DNA of 64,000 bases from Streptomyces sp. V4I8 (GCF_041261225.1 NZ_JBGCCN010000004.1:248001-312000); one strand, 5' to 3'. Positions 17,301 to 26,594 are shown, counted from the first letter of the stretch. A program made the numbers and translations. Notes: generated from the letters alone by a model not told the origin.

Positions 17301-19120
17301 AGCCCCGGGAAGACGAAGGCGAGCTTCCCGTCGCCGTCCCCGAGCAGGGGGCGGGGCCGGAACCAGGTGTCGCTGCGGCCGTGCCAGGCGCGGCCCCTGG
17401 CGACCGCTCGTCGCGCCAGAGCGAGCCGCTTGGCGTTCGGGGCGACGACGCTGAGGCGGACGGGCCCCGCGTCCGCGTGTGTACGTTCCGGATCAAGGCC
17501 CGAGGCGAGCACGGCGGAATTGTCGGCGTCCAACAGGGCGGCGAGGTCTTCACCGCTGTCGGCGGCGAGCATGAGCACCCGCTCCGGCTCGGTGACCGTG
17601 ACCGCGGCGGTGCCGGCGGCCGCGGTCGCCCGATGCGGCACCAGCGCACCGGAGGTCCGCGTCCAGTCGCCGGGTGCTTGTTCCAGGACGACATGTGCGT
17701 TGATGCCGCCGAACCCGAAGGCGTTGACGGCCGCCCGGCGGACCGGCTGCTGCGCGGTGGTGTCCCAGGAAGCCGCTTCGTCCAGCGTACGGAAGCGGGT
17801 GGCCGCGAGTGCCGGGTGCGGATCGTCGCAGCGCAGCGTCGGCAGGAGTGTGCGGTGGTGGACGGCGAGGGCGGCCTTGACCAGACCCGCCACTCCGGCG
17901 GCCGGCATCGTGTGGCCGATCATCGATTTCACCGAACCGATCACGGCCCGGTCGCCGCTCGTCGCGTCGCGGGCGTCCGCGGGGCCGAACACATCGGCCA
18001 GGGTGGTGAGTTCGGCGGCGTCGCCGGCGGGGATCGCGGTGCCGTGGGCCTCCAGGAGGCCGATCGAGCCAGGCTGGGCCGGATCGAGCCCAGCCGCCTG
18101 CCACGCCTGGTGCAGGGCGCGGGCCTGGCCACCGGGATCGGGGGTGACGAGACCGGCGGCACGGCCGTCGCTCGCCACACCGGTGCCCCGGATGACGGCG
18201 TAGATCCGGTCACCGTCACGCTCGGCGTCGGCGAGGCGCTTGAGGACCACGACGCCGGTGCCCTCACCGATCAGAATGCCGTCCGCACCCCGATGGAAGG
18301 GGCGGATCCGCTGGCTGGGCGAGAGCGCGCGCAGCTGGGAGAAGACGCTCCACAGCGTGATGTCGTGGCAGTGGTGCACACCTCCCGCGAGCATCAGGTC
18401 GCAGCGCTCCGCCGCGAGCTCGCGCACCGCCTGATCGACCGCGACCAGCGACGACGCGCACGCGGCGTCCACGGTGTAGGCGGGTCCCCGCAGATCGAGG
18501 CGGTTGGCGACCCGCGAGGCGGCGAGGTTGGGCACCAGGCCGATGGCCGCCTCCGGGCTGTCGGGACCGAGCCGCTCGGTGAAGGCGGCCCGGACCCGTT
18601 CGAGCTGGCCCGGTTTCAGGTCGGGTATCAGCTCACCGAGGGTGCGCACGAGCTGTCCGGCGGTACGCACGCGTTGGTCGAGGCGGGCCAGACCCGGGGT
18701 GAGATAGCCGCCCCGGCCGAGGATGACGCCGATGCGGTGCCGGTCGGGAAGCTGGTCCTCCCCGCCCGCGTCCGCGATGGCCGCGGCGGCCACCTTCAGG
18801 GCGATGAGCTGGTCGGGTTCGGTGCCGGCCACCGAGTTCGGCATGATGCCGAACCGGGTGACCTCCACCTCGGCCAGACCGTCCACGAAACCGCCGCGCC
18901 GGCAGTACACCTGGTGGGCGGCGGCCGGGCCGGCCTCGGAGCCGGGGCGATAGAACTCCGCGTCCCACCGCTCCTCCGGTACGTCGGTGATCGCGTCCAC
19001 GCCGTCGCGCAGGTTTCGCCAGTAGGTGTCCAGGTCGGGGGCGCCGGGCAGCAGCACCGCCATCCCCACGATGGCCACCGGCGGCAGCTCTTGAGCGGTC
19101 ATGCCGTTCGTCATGGTCAC
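14345..19120 (-). CDS. Iterative PKS/lipid synthase subunit: KS-AT-DH-PPTase
   Basis: 1591 residues from GTG 19120 (GTGA overlap with the first synthase). The KS domain (about 12-475) has Cys near 218 in VDAACASS, His in EAHGTAIPAGD and His in GHTMPAAG, so it looks catalytically complete rather than a chain-length factor. The AT-like domain (about 600-900) has GHSIGEW near 674 and SGFHTPM, but the usual PGQG is PGLE. An Ala/Pro-rich linker follows. The hot-dog dehydratase (about 1080-1340) has His in YLRDHCFF and the D-x3-Q pattern in LLDNVGQIIGYW. The C-terminal phosphopantetheinyl transferase (about 1370-1580) shows GIDIEEV and WTAKEAVAKAEG. A fused PPTase is typical of Pfa/Hgl-like and enediyne-type iterative synthases. 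There are no stand-alone ER, KR or ACP domains here; those are in the partner subunit. Confidence 0.88.
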   Translation of the reverse strand: MTMTNGMTAQELPPVAIVGMAVLLPGAPDLDTYWRNLRDGVDAITDVPEERWDAEFYRPGSEAGPAAAHQVYCRRGGFVDGLAEVEVTRFGIMPNSVAGTEPDQLIALKVAAAAIADAGGEDQLPDRHRIGVILGRGGYLTPGLARLDQRVRTAGQLVRTLGELIPDLKPGQLERVRAAFTERLGPDSPEAAIGLVPNLAASRVANRLDLRGPAYTVDAACASSLVAVDQAVRELAAERCDLMLAGGVHHCHDITLWSVFSQLRALSPSQRIRPFHRGADGILIGEGTGVVVLKRLADAERDGDRIYAVIRGTGVASDGRAAGLVTPDPGGQARALHQAWQAAGLDPAQPGSIGLLEAHGTAIPAGDAAELTTLADVFGPADARDATSGDRAVIGSVKSMIGHTMPAAGVAGLVKAALAVHHRTLLPTLRCDDPHPALAATRFRTLDEAASWDTTAQQPVRRAAVNAFGFGGINAHVVLEQAPGDWTRTSGALVPHRATAAAGTAAVTVTEPERVLMLAADSGEDLAALLDADNSAVLASGLDPERTHADAGPVRLSVVAPNAKRLALARRAVARGRAWHGRSDTWFRPRPLLGDGDGKLAFVFPGLEADFSPRVDDVASHFGLPGVPVPAGRSREHDQVLDAGMHGFGVVGTSRLLHAAMHRMGIVPDAVAGHSIGEWTAMTAAGMYSWDEVDDFMASFNPDTVTVPGLAFGAIAAPAQRVQAALDDGWAKAGLLLSHDNSPSQSMVCGPGGAVEGIVRSFRARGVLCQVLPFQSGFHTPMLKPYLGPIKKASSRFRLHPPAVPVWSGTTAAPFPEGEAAVRELFIRHLLEPVRFRQLIEAMYAAGHRTFVQVGPGRLSSLIGDTLSGRDHLVIAANSPQRQGVAQLRRVAAALWAGGAAVAPALSTSAQPAGTGQGVAQGREERPPVRLELGGALVSLGGRAGAELGAELGIGASAGREPVTAGASPLDALAGHSSAAAELNALLRDTADAAAALITASRRPAAPAALRPGDSPRAPRPAPGAPALPAPRQADPSEGTPAPPAPRQAAPSAGTSARPVPTARGDRGPEWRGTVRVSTDTMPYLRDHCFFRQRADWPDMADRWPVVPATTIVHHIMDAAQQAAAPGMRAVAVHGARFEEWLTASPPVDVPVTVTPADDGADRVAVSFGPRAHAVVELADRFPTPPATRWRTDPASESAAPTHAAAHLYSERWMFHGPAFQGVSELIATGEKHVRGVITTPSAPGALLDNVGQIIGYWIMATRTERTVVFPVQIRHMRFHGPHPRPGTKVECLVRITSLTDTTLEADVQLTVAGTVWAELTGWQNRRFDNDPQTRPFERFPERNTLAEARPGGWSLLHERWPDLASRELIMRSALSGEERSEYARRAPRGRRQWLLGRIAVKDAVRQWLWEHGEGPVFPAEIRVHNDASGRPYVTGLYGRELPPLEVSLAHCAETGVAIVRPPTKLGPGPGIDIEEVVERDAQMLTTALTDAELKLLRAQCAASGESEALWFARFWTAKEAVAKAEGTGLGGRPRDFIVVEATADRLMVLGRHEHAYTVRCERAGNPPRLPSREYVVAWTTGTAEAEENGR

Positions 19121-22100
19121 CAGCCCGAGGAGATGTAGACGACGGCTCCGGCGGCTGGGTCGCCCCAGGCGAGTTCGCGCAGGAGGGCCGCGGTGCCCTC
19201 GTCCGGGTCGATCATGCCGACCCCGCGTCGGGCGTACTCCCGGGAGAGTTCGGGGCTCACCATGCCGGTGTGCCCGTCGGACGGCGCCCAGGGACCCCAG
19301 TGCACGGTCAGCGCCCGGCGTCCGGTGCGGGCGGCCCAGGTGCCGCCGAGGCTCTCCAGGGCGTCATTGGCGGCCGCGTAGTCGGCCTGACCGCGGTTGC
19401 CGAGTACGGCGGAGACGCTGCCGTACAGGACCGTGAACGACGGCCCCTCGGGCAGTTCCTTCAGCGCCGAGAGCAGTGCTCCGGCGCCCATCGTCTTGGT
19501 CTCGAACACACGGTGGAAGGACTCGGCGGTCTTCTCGGTGATCAGCCGGTCCTCGATCACGCCGGCGGCGTAGACCACGCCGTCGAGGCGGCCGTGCTCG
19601 GCATGGATCTCTTTCACCGCTTGGATCAACGCGTCCGGCTCCCGCACGTCCACCGAGCGGTAGCGCGCCTCGCTGCCGCAAGCGGCGAGCTCTTCCAAGG
19701 TGGCGCTGATCTCACGCTGGGCCAGGATCAGTTCGGCTTCGCGGTTGATGTCGGCGGGCCTGGCACCGTCGACCGCGCGTGAGGCGAGCACCGTGCGCAG
19801 CTCGGCGGGGGTGCGGGCCGCGGCCGTCACCGGATCCTCGGCGTCGGCCGGGGCGGGTGTCCTGCCGAGCAGTTCGATACGGCACCGGGAGATCCAGGCG
19901 AGCTGGGTGGCGAGCCGTGCTGTGATGCCCCGGGCCCCGCCGACGAGCAGGACGACTGCCTCGCGGTCGAGCCCGAGAGCGGCGGCCACGGCGGCTCCCT
20001 CGCCGATGGGTCCGGTACCGGTGGTGGCGAGTGGCGCTTCCGTCAGCTCCAGGCCGTGCCGTTCGGTGGCCGTGCGCAGGACGACAGGCGCTGGTTCAGG
20101 GCTGAGCAGCTCGGCGAGCAGAGCGTCGGCGACGGCCGGGGGACTGGTGTCGCCGAGGTCGATGACCCGTGCGACGGTCTGCGGATACTCACGTGCGACG
20201 GTGCGGAAGAAGCCGTGCAACCCTGCCGACCTCAGCCCGGTCAGACTCGGGAAGTCGCCGACCGCGGGCCGTACCGCGAACAGCCACCGCGGACGGCGCC
20301 CGAGGGCGGCCTGGAACACGGGGAACGCGCACGGCAGCACCGGCCGTGAGGGCGTGAGGGAGTCGAGGTACAGCACTCCGTCCACTTGACCGTCCGCCTC
20401 TGTGAGCAGCTGCTTGCGGCCGACGGCCACGGCCTGGGCACCGTGGGAGACGAGCCGGGCCGCCACTTCCTGTGCCGTGCTCGCGTCATCGTCGCCGACC
20501 AGGACGAAGCGCTTACCGGCCAGCACGGCTGACGGGTCGTCCACCGAGACGCCGGGCTGATCCAGGAGCACCGGCCGTAACTGGAACCGCTTCGGTGTTG
20601 TGCCCACTCCGGCGTCTCCGCCGACTCCGGCGTCTCCGCCGACTCCGGCGTCTCCGCCGACTCCGGCGTCTCCGCCGACTCCGGCGTCTCCGCCGACTCC
20701 GGCGTCTCCGCCGACTCCGGCGTCTTCGCCAACCGCGGTGTCTTCGCCAACCTCGGTGTCTTCGCCGACTCCGGCTTCTTCGCGCACCGTGGCGTCCTCG
20801 ACCGGATCGGCTTCCTGCGGCATCTCCCGTTCCACGTGCTCCACCGCGGGCGGGGGCTCGTCCACCGGCTCGGGCCGGGGTGCCTCGGGAGGCGCGGCCA
20901 GCCGCCCGGCGATCCAGCTGGCCACCGACGCCGCCGTGTTGGCCCTCGTCAACTCCTCCAGTTCCTCGTCGTCCACGCCGGCGCCGTCCGCGAAGGTTCC
21001 GGCTCCCAGCCGTCTGGCCAGCTCGCCCGCTATCTCGGCCCGCTTGATCGAGTCGATGCTCAGATCCGCTTCCAGATCGAGGTCGGGCTCGATCATGTCC
21101 ACCGGATAGCCGGTACGTTCGCTGATGATCTCCAGGACCATCCGCAGCACGTCCGTCTCCGTGATCGCTCCGGTCGCGGCCGACGCCGCGTCCGGGGACA
21201 GGGCGGACGACTGCGGTTCCAGTTCTTGCCCGGGCGGCGAAAGCTCGGCCGCCACGTAGTGCGGCAATGGGTCCTGGGGCAGGGGCGTGGCGGTCGGCTC
21301 CGCCGGTGCCGTGCCGAAATGAGCCAGCAGGACGTCCCGCTGGGCGGCGACCATCTCCCGGCTGGTGCGCAGGAATTCGGAGATCAGCGCGTCCCTGTCC
21401 GACGGGACGGCATGGGGGTGGTTCGTCGTCACTGTTGGTTCCACGACTCGTCGGGCCGGTGCGAGGGCATGGGGGAGGAGTCCTCCGTCGGCGGTACGGA
21501 TCAGCTGACCGTTGACGGTCCAACCGGGGCGTGTCGGTGCCGCGGCCGTGCCCGCGTCGACGGCGTCGCGCCCTCGGAACAGCCATGCGGTACGGACCTG
21601 TGCTCCGGCGGCGGCCAGCTGGGCCAGTGCGTCGAGCCAGCCGTACAGGCCGCTGTCCGCGTGGGGCTCACAGGCGATGGCGTTATGCGGGCGCTCACCC
21701 AGGATCTGGGCGACCAGCCGCGTCAGTACTCGTCCGGGCCCGGCCTCCACGAAGATCCGCGCGCCCGCCTCGTACATCGCCTCGATCTGCGCGGCGAAGG
21801 CGACAGGGGCGCCGATCTGGGCGGCGAGCTCCGCACGGATCGCGTCCGGATCGTCGCCGTACGGGGCGGCTGTGCGGTTGGACCACACCGGGAACTCGGG
21901 CGGACGCACGGTCCGGCTCGCGAGCGCCTCGGCGAACCGGTCCCCGGCACCGGCCACCACGGGGCTGTGGAAGGCGCATGAGACCGAGATGAGCTTGGCG
22001 CCGTACCCGGCTTCGCGCAGCAGTCGTACGGCCTCCTCGACCGCCTGCGTCGGGCCCGAGATCACTGTCTGCCGGGGGGAGTTGTGGTTGGCCACGACGA

Positions 22101-25100
22101 CTGAGCGGGAAGCTCGCGTCTCGCGCAGGACGTGCTCGACGTCCTGCGCGTCGCCCGCGACCGCCGCCATGGTGCCCGGCTCGTCACCAGCGGCCGCGAG
22201 GATCGCCGCCGCCCGTTCGGTACTGAGCTCCAGCAGCGTCCGCGGACTGAGCACACCGGCCGCGCACAGCGCGACCAGCTCCCCGTAGCTGTGACCGCCC
22301 GCCATGTCCGGTCGTACCCCGGCGGCGCCGAGCAGCGCATGGGCGGTGAGCCCCGCGACACCGAGAGCCGGCTGGGCGGCCCTGGTGTCCGTGAGCGCCG
22401 CCCGGCGCCGGGTCCGGGCGGCGTCGTCGAAGGCAGCGGGGGGATACAGGGCGGCCGCTTGGGCCTGGTCGAGTTCGAGGTAGTGCTGGAGCTCCGGGAA
22501 CGCGATGAGGACGTCGGCCAGCATTCCCGGCCGCTGGCTGCCCTGGCCGGGGAAGAGGAACGCGACCTTCTGGTCCTGTGAGGCGGCCGGCGTAGCGCCG
22601 TCGGGCGGGGGCGGGGCCGCGAGGTGAATTCCCCCGGCGGGGTCGTGCTGACCGGCCAGGGCCTTGCGCAGCTGGGCCCTCAGTCCATCGACGTCGGTGG
22701 CCACGACCGCGACCCGCACGGGGCTGGGGTCGGCGTCGGAGCGGCGGGCGGCGCTCAGCGCGAGGTCGCGCAACCGCCACGTTCCGTCCTCGGCGGCATT
22801 GAGGATGTCTTCGATGGCCTGGTGGGCCGTGGCCAGGTCCTTCCCACGGAAGGTGAACAGCTCGGCGGGCCAGGCGTGGAGTCCCTGGACCGGCGGCTGC
22901 GTCTTGGCGTGGGCACCGAGCACCACATGGAAGTTGGTCCCGCCGAAACCGAACGCACTCACTCCGGCGAAACGTTTCTTCACGGGTGTGGTCCAGGGCT
23001 GTGCCCGGGTGTGGAAGGCGAACGGGCTGTTCTCCTCCTGCCAGGCCGCGTTCGGCTGCTCAAGGTGCAGGGTCGGTGGTCTCACGCCGGTGTACAGCGC
23101 CAGCGCCGTCTTGATCAGCCCGGCGAGCCCGGCCGCGCACTTGGTGTGCCCGATCTGCGACTTGACCGAACCGAGCGCGCACCCGCCCGCCTCGGCGCCC
23201 GCCTCACCGAACACCTCGCTGAGGACGGTCAGTTCGGTGCGGTCACCCACGACGGTCCCCGTGCCGTGGGCCTCCACGAGACCGACCTCGGCGGGCGAGA
23301 CGCGGGCATTGCGGTACGCCCGCTGCAGGGCGGCCCGCTGTCCCTCGGGGCGCGGCGCGGTGAGGCCGAGCGAGCGGCCGTCACTGGAACTGCCAACGCC
23401 CTTGATCACTCCGTAGACGCGGTCGCCGTCCCGTTCGGCGTCGGCGAGCCGCTTCAGTACGACGCAGGCGACGCCCTCCCCCAGGACGATGCCGTCCGCC
23501 GAGCTGTCGAAGGCGCGCGACCGTCCGATCGGGGAGAGGGCATGCACCGAGGAGAAGAACGCGTAGTCGCTGATCCCGTTGTGGAGGTCGGCCCCACCGC
23601 ACAGGACGACATCACTGGTGCCGCTCACGAGTTCCTTGCAGGCGGCGTCGACCGCGGCCAGTGACGAGGCGCACGCCGCGTCCACCGTGTAGTTGGCCCC
23701 GCGCAGATCGAGCCGGTTGGCGATCCGACCGGAGATCACGTTGGCCAGCATGCCGGGGAAGGAGTCCTCGGTGAGCCGGGGCAGTTGCTCCCGTATGCCC
23801 TCGGGAACGCTGCCGTAGTACGAGGGCAGGACCGCGCGCAGGGTGGCGGCGATGGAGAGGTCACTGCCCGCCTCGGCACCGAAGATCACGGAAGCGCGCG
23901 AGCGGTCGAAAGCCCGGCCGTCCTCGCCGTATCCGGCGTCCTCCAACGCCCGCTTGGCGGCTTCGAGGGACAGCAGCTGGACGGGTTCGATACTGCCCAG
24001 CGAGGCCGGCGGAATGCCGTAGCGGAGCGGGTCGAAGGGGATCTCGGGCAGGAATCCGCCCCACTTCGACGTGGTGGCGCCGCTGCCGTCCTCCTCGTAA
24101 TGCACGGCGGGGTCCCAGCGCTCGGGCGGGACCTCGGTGATGGCGTCATGGCCGCTGAGGATGTTGGCCCAGAAGGTGGCCAGGTCCGGGGCCTGGGGGA
24201 ACATGCAGGCCATTCCCACCACGGCGATGTCGAGTGGCTCGGGAGCCGACGGTTCGGCGTCCGTGCCGTCCGCGGCCGAGCGCCGCAGCAGGTCGGGACG
24301 CCCGTCGAGGAAGTCCGCCGCGCCGTCGGTCACGCAGTGATGCAGCGCGCTGATGGTGGTGGTGGCCGAGCGCAACATGGCCACTTCACCGGCCATGAAC
24401 ATGCCCTCGGTGAGCTGGCGCTCTTCGCCGACCGGTACCAGCGCACCGGCCGCGTCGCGCTCGACTCCCTTGCTGGCGGTCCGCAGCCGCCCCACATTGA
24501 GCCGCTCCAGTTCCTCCCAGACACGCCGGTCGGGGACGCCCTGGGCCCGCAGCCGCGCCGCACGTTGCCCGTAGCCCTCGGTGAAGGGGCTGGGTACACA
24601 GCGGGTGACATGGCCGGGCCCGGTCTGCACCAGCGCGGTGCGGGTCGCGGCCCGTACCTGCTGCTGGTAGAGGGGCGTGATCGCGCCCGCGTCGACCGCC
24701 TCCTCGGTGAACAGGTAGGCGGTGCCCATGAGGATGCCGACCGCGGCCCCTCGCGCGGTCAGCGGTGCGGCCAGCACGGAGACCATCGCCGCGGAGCGTT
24801 CACTGTGAATGCCACCCGCGAAGAACACTTCCAGCCGCCCTGCCGTGCCCTCGTCCGCATCGGCCAGGAAGTCCTCCAGCACCGCGAGTTGGGCCTCCCA
24901 CAGCGCAAAGCCCGTCCGCGGCCCGATGTGGCCGCCGCACTCGGCACCTTCGAAAACGAACCTGCGAGCCCCTGCCTCCAGGAACTGCCGAAGCAAACCG
25001 GGCGAGGGCACGTGCAGGAAGGCCCGGATCCCGGCCTGCTCCAGTGCCTCGGCCTGCGACGGCCGTCCGCCCGCGATGATCGCGTGCGTGGGCTTCAACT

Positions 25101-26262
25101 CGCTTACGGCGTCGAGCTGCGCGCGCCTGAGCTCCTCCGGCGCGAAGCCGAGCACACCGACGCCCCAGGGCCTTTCAGCCAGGGCGGCACCGGTCTCCTC
25201 CAGCATCGCCCGTGTCCGCTCACCGTCCGCGAGCGCGAGCGCGATGAACGGCAAGGCGCCGTCCCCGGCGACGGCTGCGGCGAATCGTGCCTGGTCACTG
25301 ACCCTGGTCATCGGCCCTTGAGCGACGGGCAGCCGGGTACCGAGCGCGTGGCTCATCGGGGAGCCGGCCCGTAACGCCCGGGACGGTGTGTCGTCCCGGA
25401 CGGCCTTGCCCATGGCGTCGGTCAGGGCTCGGACCGTACGTCCGACGTCGCTCCAGCGGCCGGCGAAACGGGCGGCGAGGAACCCGTCCTGGCCCACCGG
25501 CAGCAGCTGCGTGCGCGGATCCCGGGTGCCCAGCGCCGCCGCCACCGCATGAGGGTCGTCGGCGGCCACGTGCGGGACAACCGGGCCACGGCGGTGCAGT
25601 ACGCGGTGACCGGCCAGGACAACGGTCTCCGAGCCATCCATGGACCGCAGGGCGGCGGCCGCCGTCTCGTCGAGACCTGACTCGGCCAGCAGCGCCAGCT
25701 GACTGTCCAGTACGACCCCGGCCGCCCCACCGGCCACGGCAGCCGCCGCGGTGCGCGCGCCGATGCCGCCGCACGCCCAGACAGGGAGGTTTAATCGCCG
25801 CTCGGAGAGCAGCAGCTGTAACAGGACGAAGGTGCTCAGCTCCCCGACCCGGCCCCCGCTCTCACTGCCGCGGGCGATCAGCCCGTGCGCTCCGGCGGCC
25901 GCCGCCTCCAGGGCTTGCTCCAGATCCGTGACCTCGGCCAGAACCCGGTACTCCCCGGCGACCTCGCCGACCTTCCACGCGGAGTCGACGCCGAGGACCA
26001 CTGTGTGCGGCCCGTCGCCCCGCGTCCCCACCCCCAGCTCTTCAGGGGTCATCCGGCACAACGCCCCGACGCGCACTCCGAACGGATCGGGTGCGAGGTG
26101 CCGCATGCGCTCCAGAGCCTCTCTGGAGCCGCGGTCGCCCTTTCCCAGGTCGAGCACCCCGAGCCCGCCGGCGCGGCTGACCGCCGTGGCAAGCCTTGCG
26201 TCGGGCTCACCGAACGGAGTTATGCCAATGATCGTATCGGCGTTGCGCACAGCGGTTGTCAT
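19117..26262 (-). CDS. Iterative PKS/lipid synthase subunit: ER(NMO)-KS-AT-ACP-KR
   Basis: 2381 residues from ATG 26262, chosen because GGAG lies four bases upstream; the open frame runs further 5' without support. Domains in order: a nitronate-monooxygenase/PfaD-like flavin enoyl reductase region (about 1-640) that looks like two related halves, the second starting near 305 (LPVAQGPMTRVSD); KS (about 676-1115) with Cys in VDAACASS near 860, EAHGTGT and GHTKCAAG; AT (about 1234-1520) with FPGQGSQ, GHSYGEL near 1324 and CAFHSP, suggesting malonyl choice; one ACP with DLSIDSIKR near 1737; a Val/Gly/Asp/Ala hexapeptide repeat linker; and KR (about 2100-2381) with GGARGI and active Ser/Tyr (YGSVSAVLGNRGQADYAAAN). 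Two in-frame TTA codons (25792-25794, 20578-20580) imply bldA dependence. It is first gene of the six-gene operon. Confidence 0.9.
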   Translation of the reverse strand: MTTAVRNADTIIGITPFGEPDARLATAVSRAGGLGVLDLGKGDRGSREALERMRHLAPDPFGVRVGALCRMTPEELGVGTRGDGPHTVVLGVDSAWKVGEVAGEYRVLAEVTDLEQALEAAAAGAHGLIARGSESGGRVGELSTFVLLQLLLSERRLNLPVWACGGIGARTAAAAVAGGAAGVVLDSQLALLAESGLDETAAAALRSMDGSETVVLAGHRVLHRRGPVVPHVAADDPHAVAAALGTRDPRTQLLPVGQDGFLAARFAGRWSDVGRTVRALTDAMGKAVRDDTPSRALRAGSPMSHALGTRLPVAQGPMTRVSDQARFAAAVAGDGALPFIALALADGERTRAMLEETGAALAERPWGVGVLGFAPEELRRAQLDAVSELKPTHAIIAGGRPSQAEALEQAGIRAFLHVPSPGLLRQFLEAGARRFVFEGAECGGHIGPRTGFALWEAQLAVLEDFLADADEGTAGRLEVFFAGGIHSERSAAMVSVLAAPLTARGAAVGILMGTAYLFTEEAVDAGAITPLYQQQVRAATRTALVQTGPGHVTRCVPSPFTEGYGQRAARLRAQGVPDRRVWEELERLNVGRLRTASKGVERDAAGALVPVGEERQLTEGMFMAGEVAMLRSATTTISALHHCVTDGAADFLDGRPDLLRRSAADGTDAEPSAPEPLDIAVVGMACMFPQAPDLATFWANILSGHDAITEVPPERWDPAVHYEEDGSGATTSKWGGFLPEIPFDPLRYGIPPASLGSIEPVQLLSLEAAKRALEDAGYGEDGRAFDRSRASVIFGAEAGSDLSIAATLRAVLPSYYGSVPEGIREQLPRLTEDSFPGMLANVISGRIANRLDLRGANYTVDAACASSLAAVDAACKELVSGTSDVVLCGGADLHNGISDYAFFSSVHALSPIGRSRAFDSSADGIVLGEGVACVVLKRLADAERDGDRVYGVIKGVGSSSDGRSLGLTAPRPEGQRAALQRAYRNARVSPAEVGLVEAHGTGTVVGDRTELTVLSEVFGEAGAEAGGCALGSVKSQIGHTKCAAGLAGLIKTALALYTGVRPPTLHLEQPNAAWQEENSPFAFHTRAQPWTTPVKKRFAGVSAFGFGGTNFHVVLGAHAKTQPPVQGLHAWPAELFTFRGKDLATAHQAIEDILNAAEDGTWRLRDLALSAARRSDADPSPVRVAVVATDVDGLRAQLRKALAGQHDPAGGIHLAAPPPPDGATPAASQDQKVAFLFPGQGSQRPGMLADVLIAFPELQHYLELDQAQAAALYPPAAFDDAARTRRRAALTDTRAAQPALGVAGLTAHALLGAAGVRPDMAGGHSYGELVALCAAGVLSPRTLLELSTERAAAILAAAGDEPGTMAAVAGDAQDVEHVLRETRASRSVVVANHNSPRQTVISGPTQAVEEAVRLLREAGYGAKLISVSCAFHSPVVAGAGDRFAEALASRTVRPPEFPVWSNRTAAPYGDDPDAIRAELAAQIGAPVAFAAQIEAMYEAGARIFVEAGPGRVLTRLVAQILGERPHNAIACEPHADSGLYGWLDALAQLAAAGAQVRTAWLFRGRDAVDAGTAAAPTRPGWTVNGQLIRTADGGLLPHALAPARRVVEPTVTTNHPHAVPSDRDALISEFLRTSREMVAAQRDVLLAHFGTAPAEPTATPLPQDPLPHYVAAELSPPGQELEPQSSALSPDAASAATGAITETDVLRMVLEIISERTGYPVDMIEPDLDLEADLSIDSIKRAEIAGELARRLGAGTFADGAGVDDEELEELTRANTAASVASWIAGRLAAPPEAPRPEPVDEPPPAVEHVEREMPQEADPVEDATVREEAGVGEDTEVGEDTAVGEDAGVGGDAGVGGDAGVGGDAGVGGDAGVGGDAGVGGDAGVGTTPKRFQLRPVLLDQPGVSVDDPSAVLAGKRFVLVGDDDASTAQEVAARLVSHGAQAVAVGRKQLLTEADGQVDGVLYLDSLTPSRPVLPCAFPVFQAALGRRPRWLFAVRPAVGDFPSLTGLRSAGLHGFFRTVAREYPQTVARVIDLGDTSPPAVADALLAELLSPEPAPVVLRTATERHGLELTEAPLATTGTGPIGEGAAVAAALGLDREAVVLLVGGARGITARLATQLAWISRCRIELLGRTPAPADAEDPVTAAARTPAELRTVLASRAVDGARPADINREAELILAQREISATLEELAACGSEARYRSVDVREPDALIQAVKEIHAEHGRLDGVVYAAGVIEDRLITEKTAESFHRVFETKTMGAGALLSALKELPEGPSFTVLYGSVSAVLGNRGQADYAAANDALESLGGTWAARTGRRALTVHWGPWAPSDGHTGMVSPELSREYARRGVGMIDPDEGTAALLRELAWGDPAAGAVVYISSGW
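20605..20790 (-). repeat. 18-bp tandem repeats coding a (GGDAGV)n linker
   Basis: About seven perfect 18-base units (ACTCCGGCGTCTCCGCCG on the plus strand) followed by degenerate ones. They encode VGGDAG hexapeptides grading into VGEDT/VGEDA. They sit between the ACP and KR domains of the large synthase and form an acidic, flexible linker. The perfect units suggest slippage-driven length change. Confidence 0.92.
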
Positions 26263-26594
26263 GGTTCTCCGAATAATCGCGAGACTGCATGGCGGGAAGT
26301 CTGGGCGGCATGGCTGACGAATCGACGCAAGGATACGCCGATGGTGATCCCCGGAGTCGACAATAAGAGCAGCTCCATACAGTCGCGATACCTTCACGTC
26401 TCACATCATTGATAACCGACGCCAGGCCAAGGCTCCGTATGATTGTTGTCTCCATAACAAGCGAGCGAGGCCGTGATGCAAAGATCGTTTTGCTTGCATG
26501 CCTGCAAAATCCCCGGGGTGCGGATCGATAAACTCATCAGTAGCGAATGAGAGTTTCTGTGATCTTCTTACAATCCTGAGCGATGCGCGCTGTG
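26263..26594 (-). promoter_or_regulatory. Upstream region of the lipid-synthase operon
   Basis: 332 bases between the ABC permease stop and the first synthase, the only gap that can hold the operon promoter. It is relatively AT-rich. A 22-base inverted repeat (TTTTGC at 26488-26493, GCAAAA at 26504-26509) could be an operator. I cannot assign -10/-35 boxes with confidence. No regulator gene lies next to it. Confidence 0.4.

Noticed and set aside
16505..19138. 877-codon plus-strand frame opposite the KS-AT-DH synthase
   Set aside because: GC-rich antisense shadow: His/Arg/Gly/Pro-heavy, no domains, and the minus strand carries clear KS and AT motifs.
20605..20790. CRISPR or regulatory iteron array
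   Set aside because: 18-bp units have no spacers and keep the reading frame of the synthase.
23785..25374. 529-codon plus-strand frame opposite the large synthase
   Set aside because: Same shadow effect; no recognisable fold and it covers conserved ER and KS sequence on the other strand.
14345..26262. Straight call as an EPA/DHA-type PUFA synthase
   Set aside because: PUFA synthases carry several tandem ACPs and two FabA-like dehydratases. Here there is one ACP domain plus a free ACP, one PKS-type DH, and both KS domains are complete.
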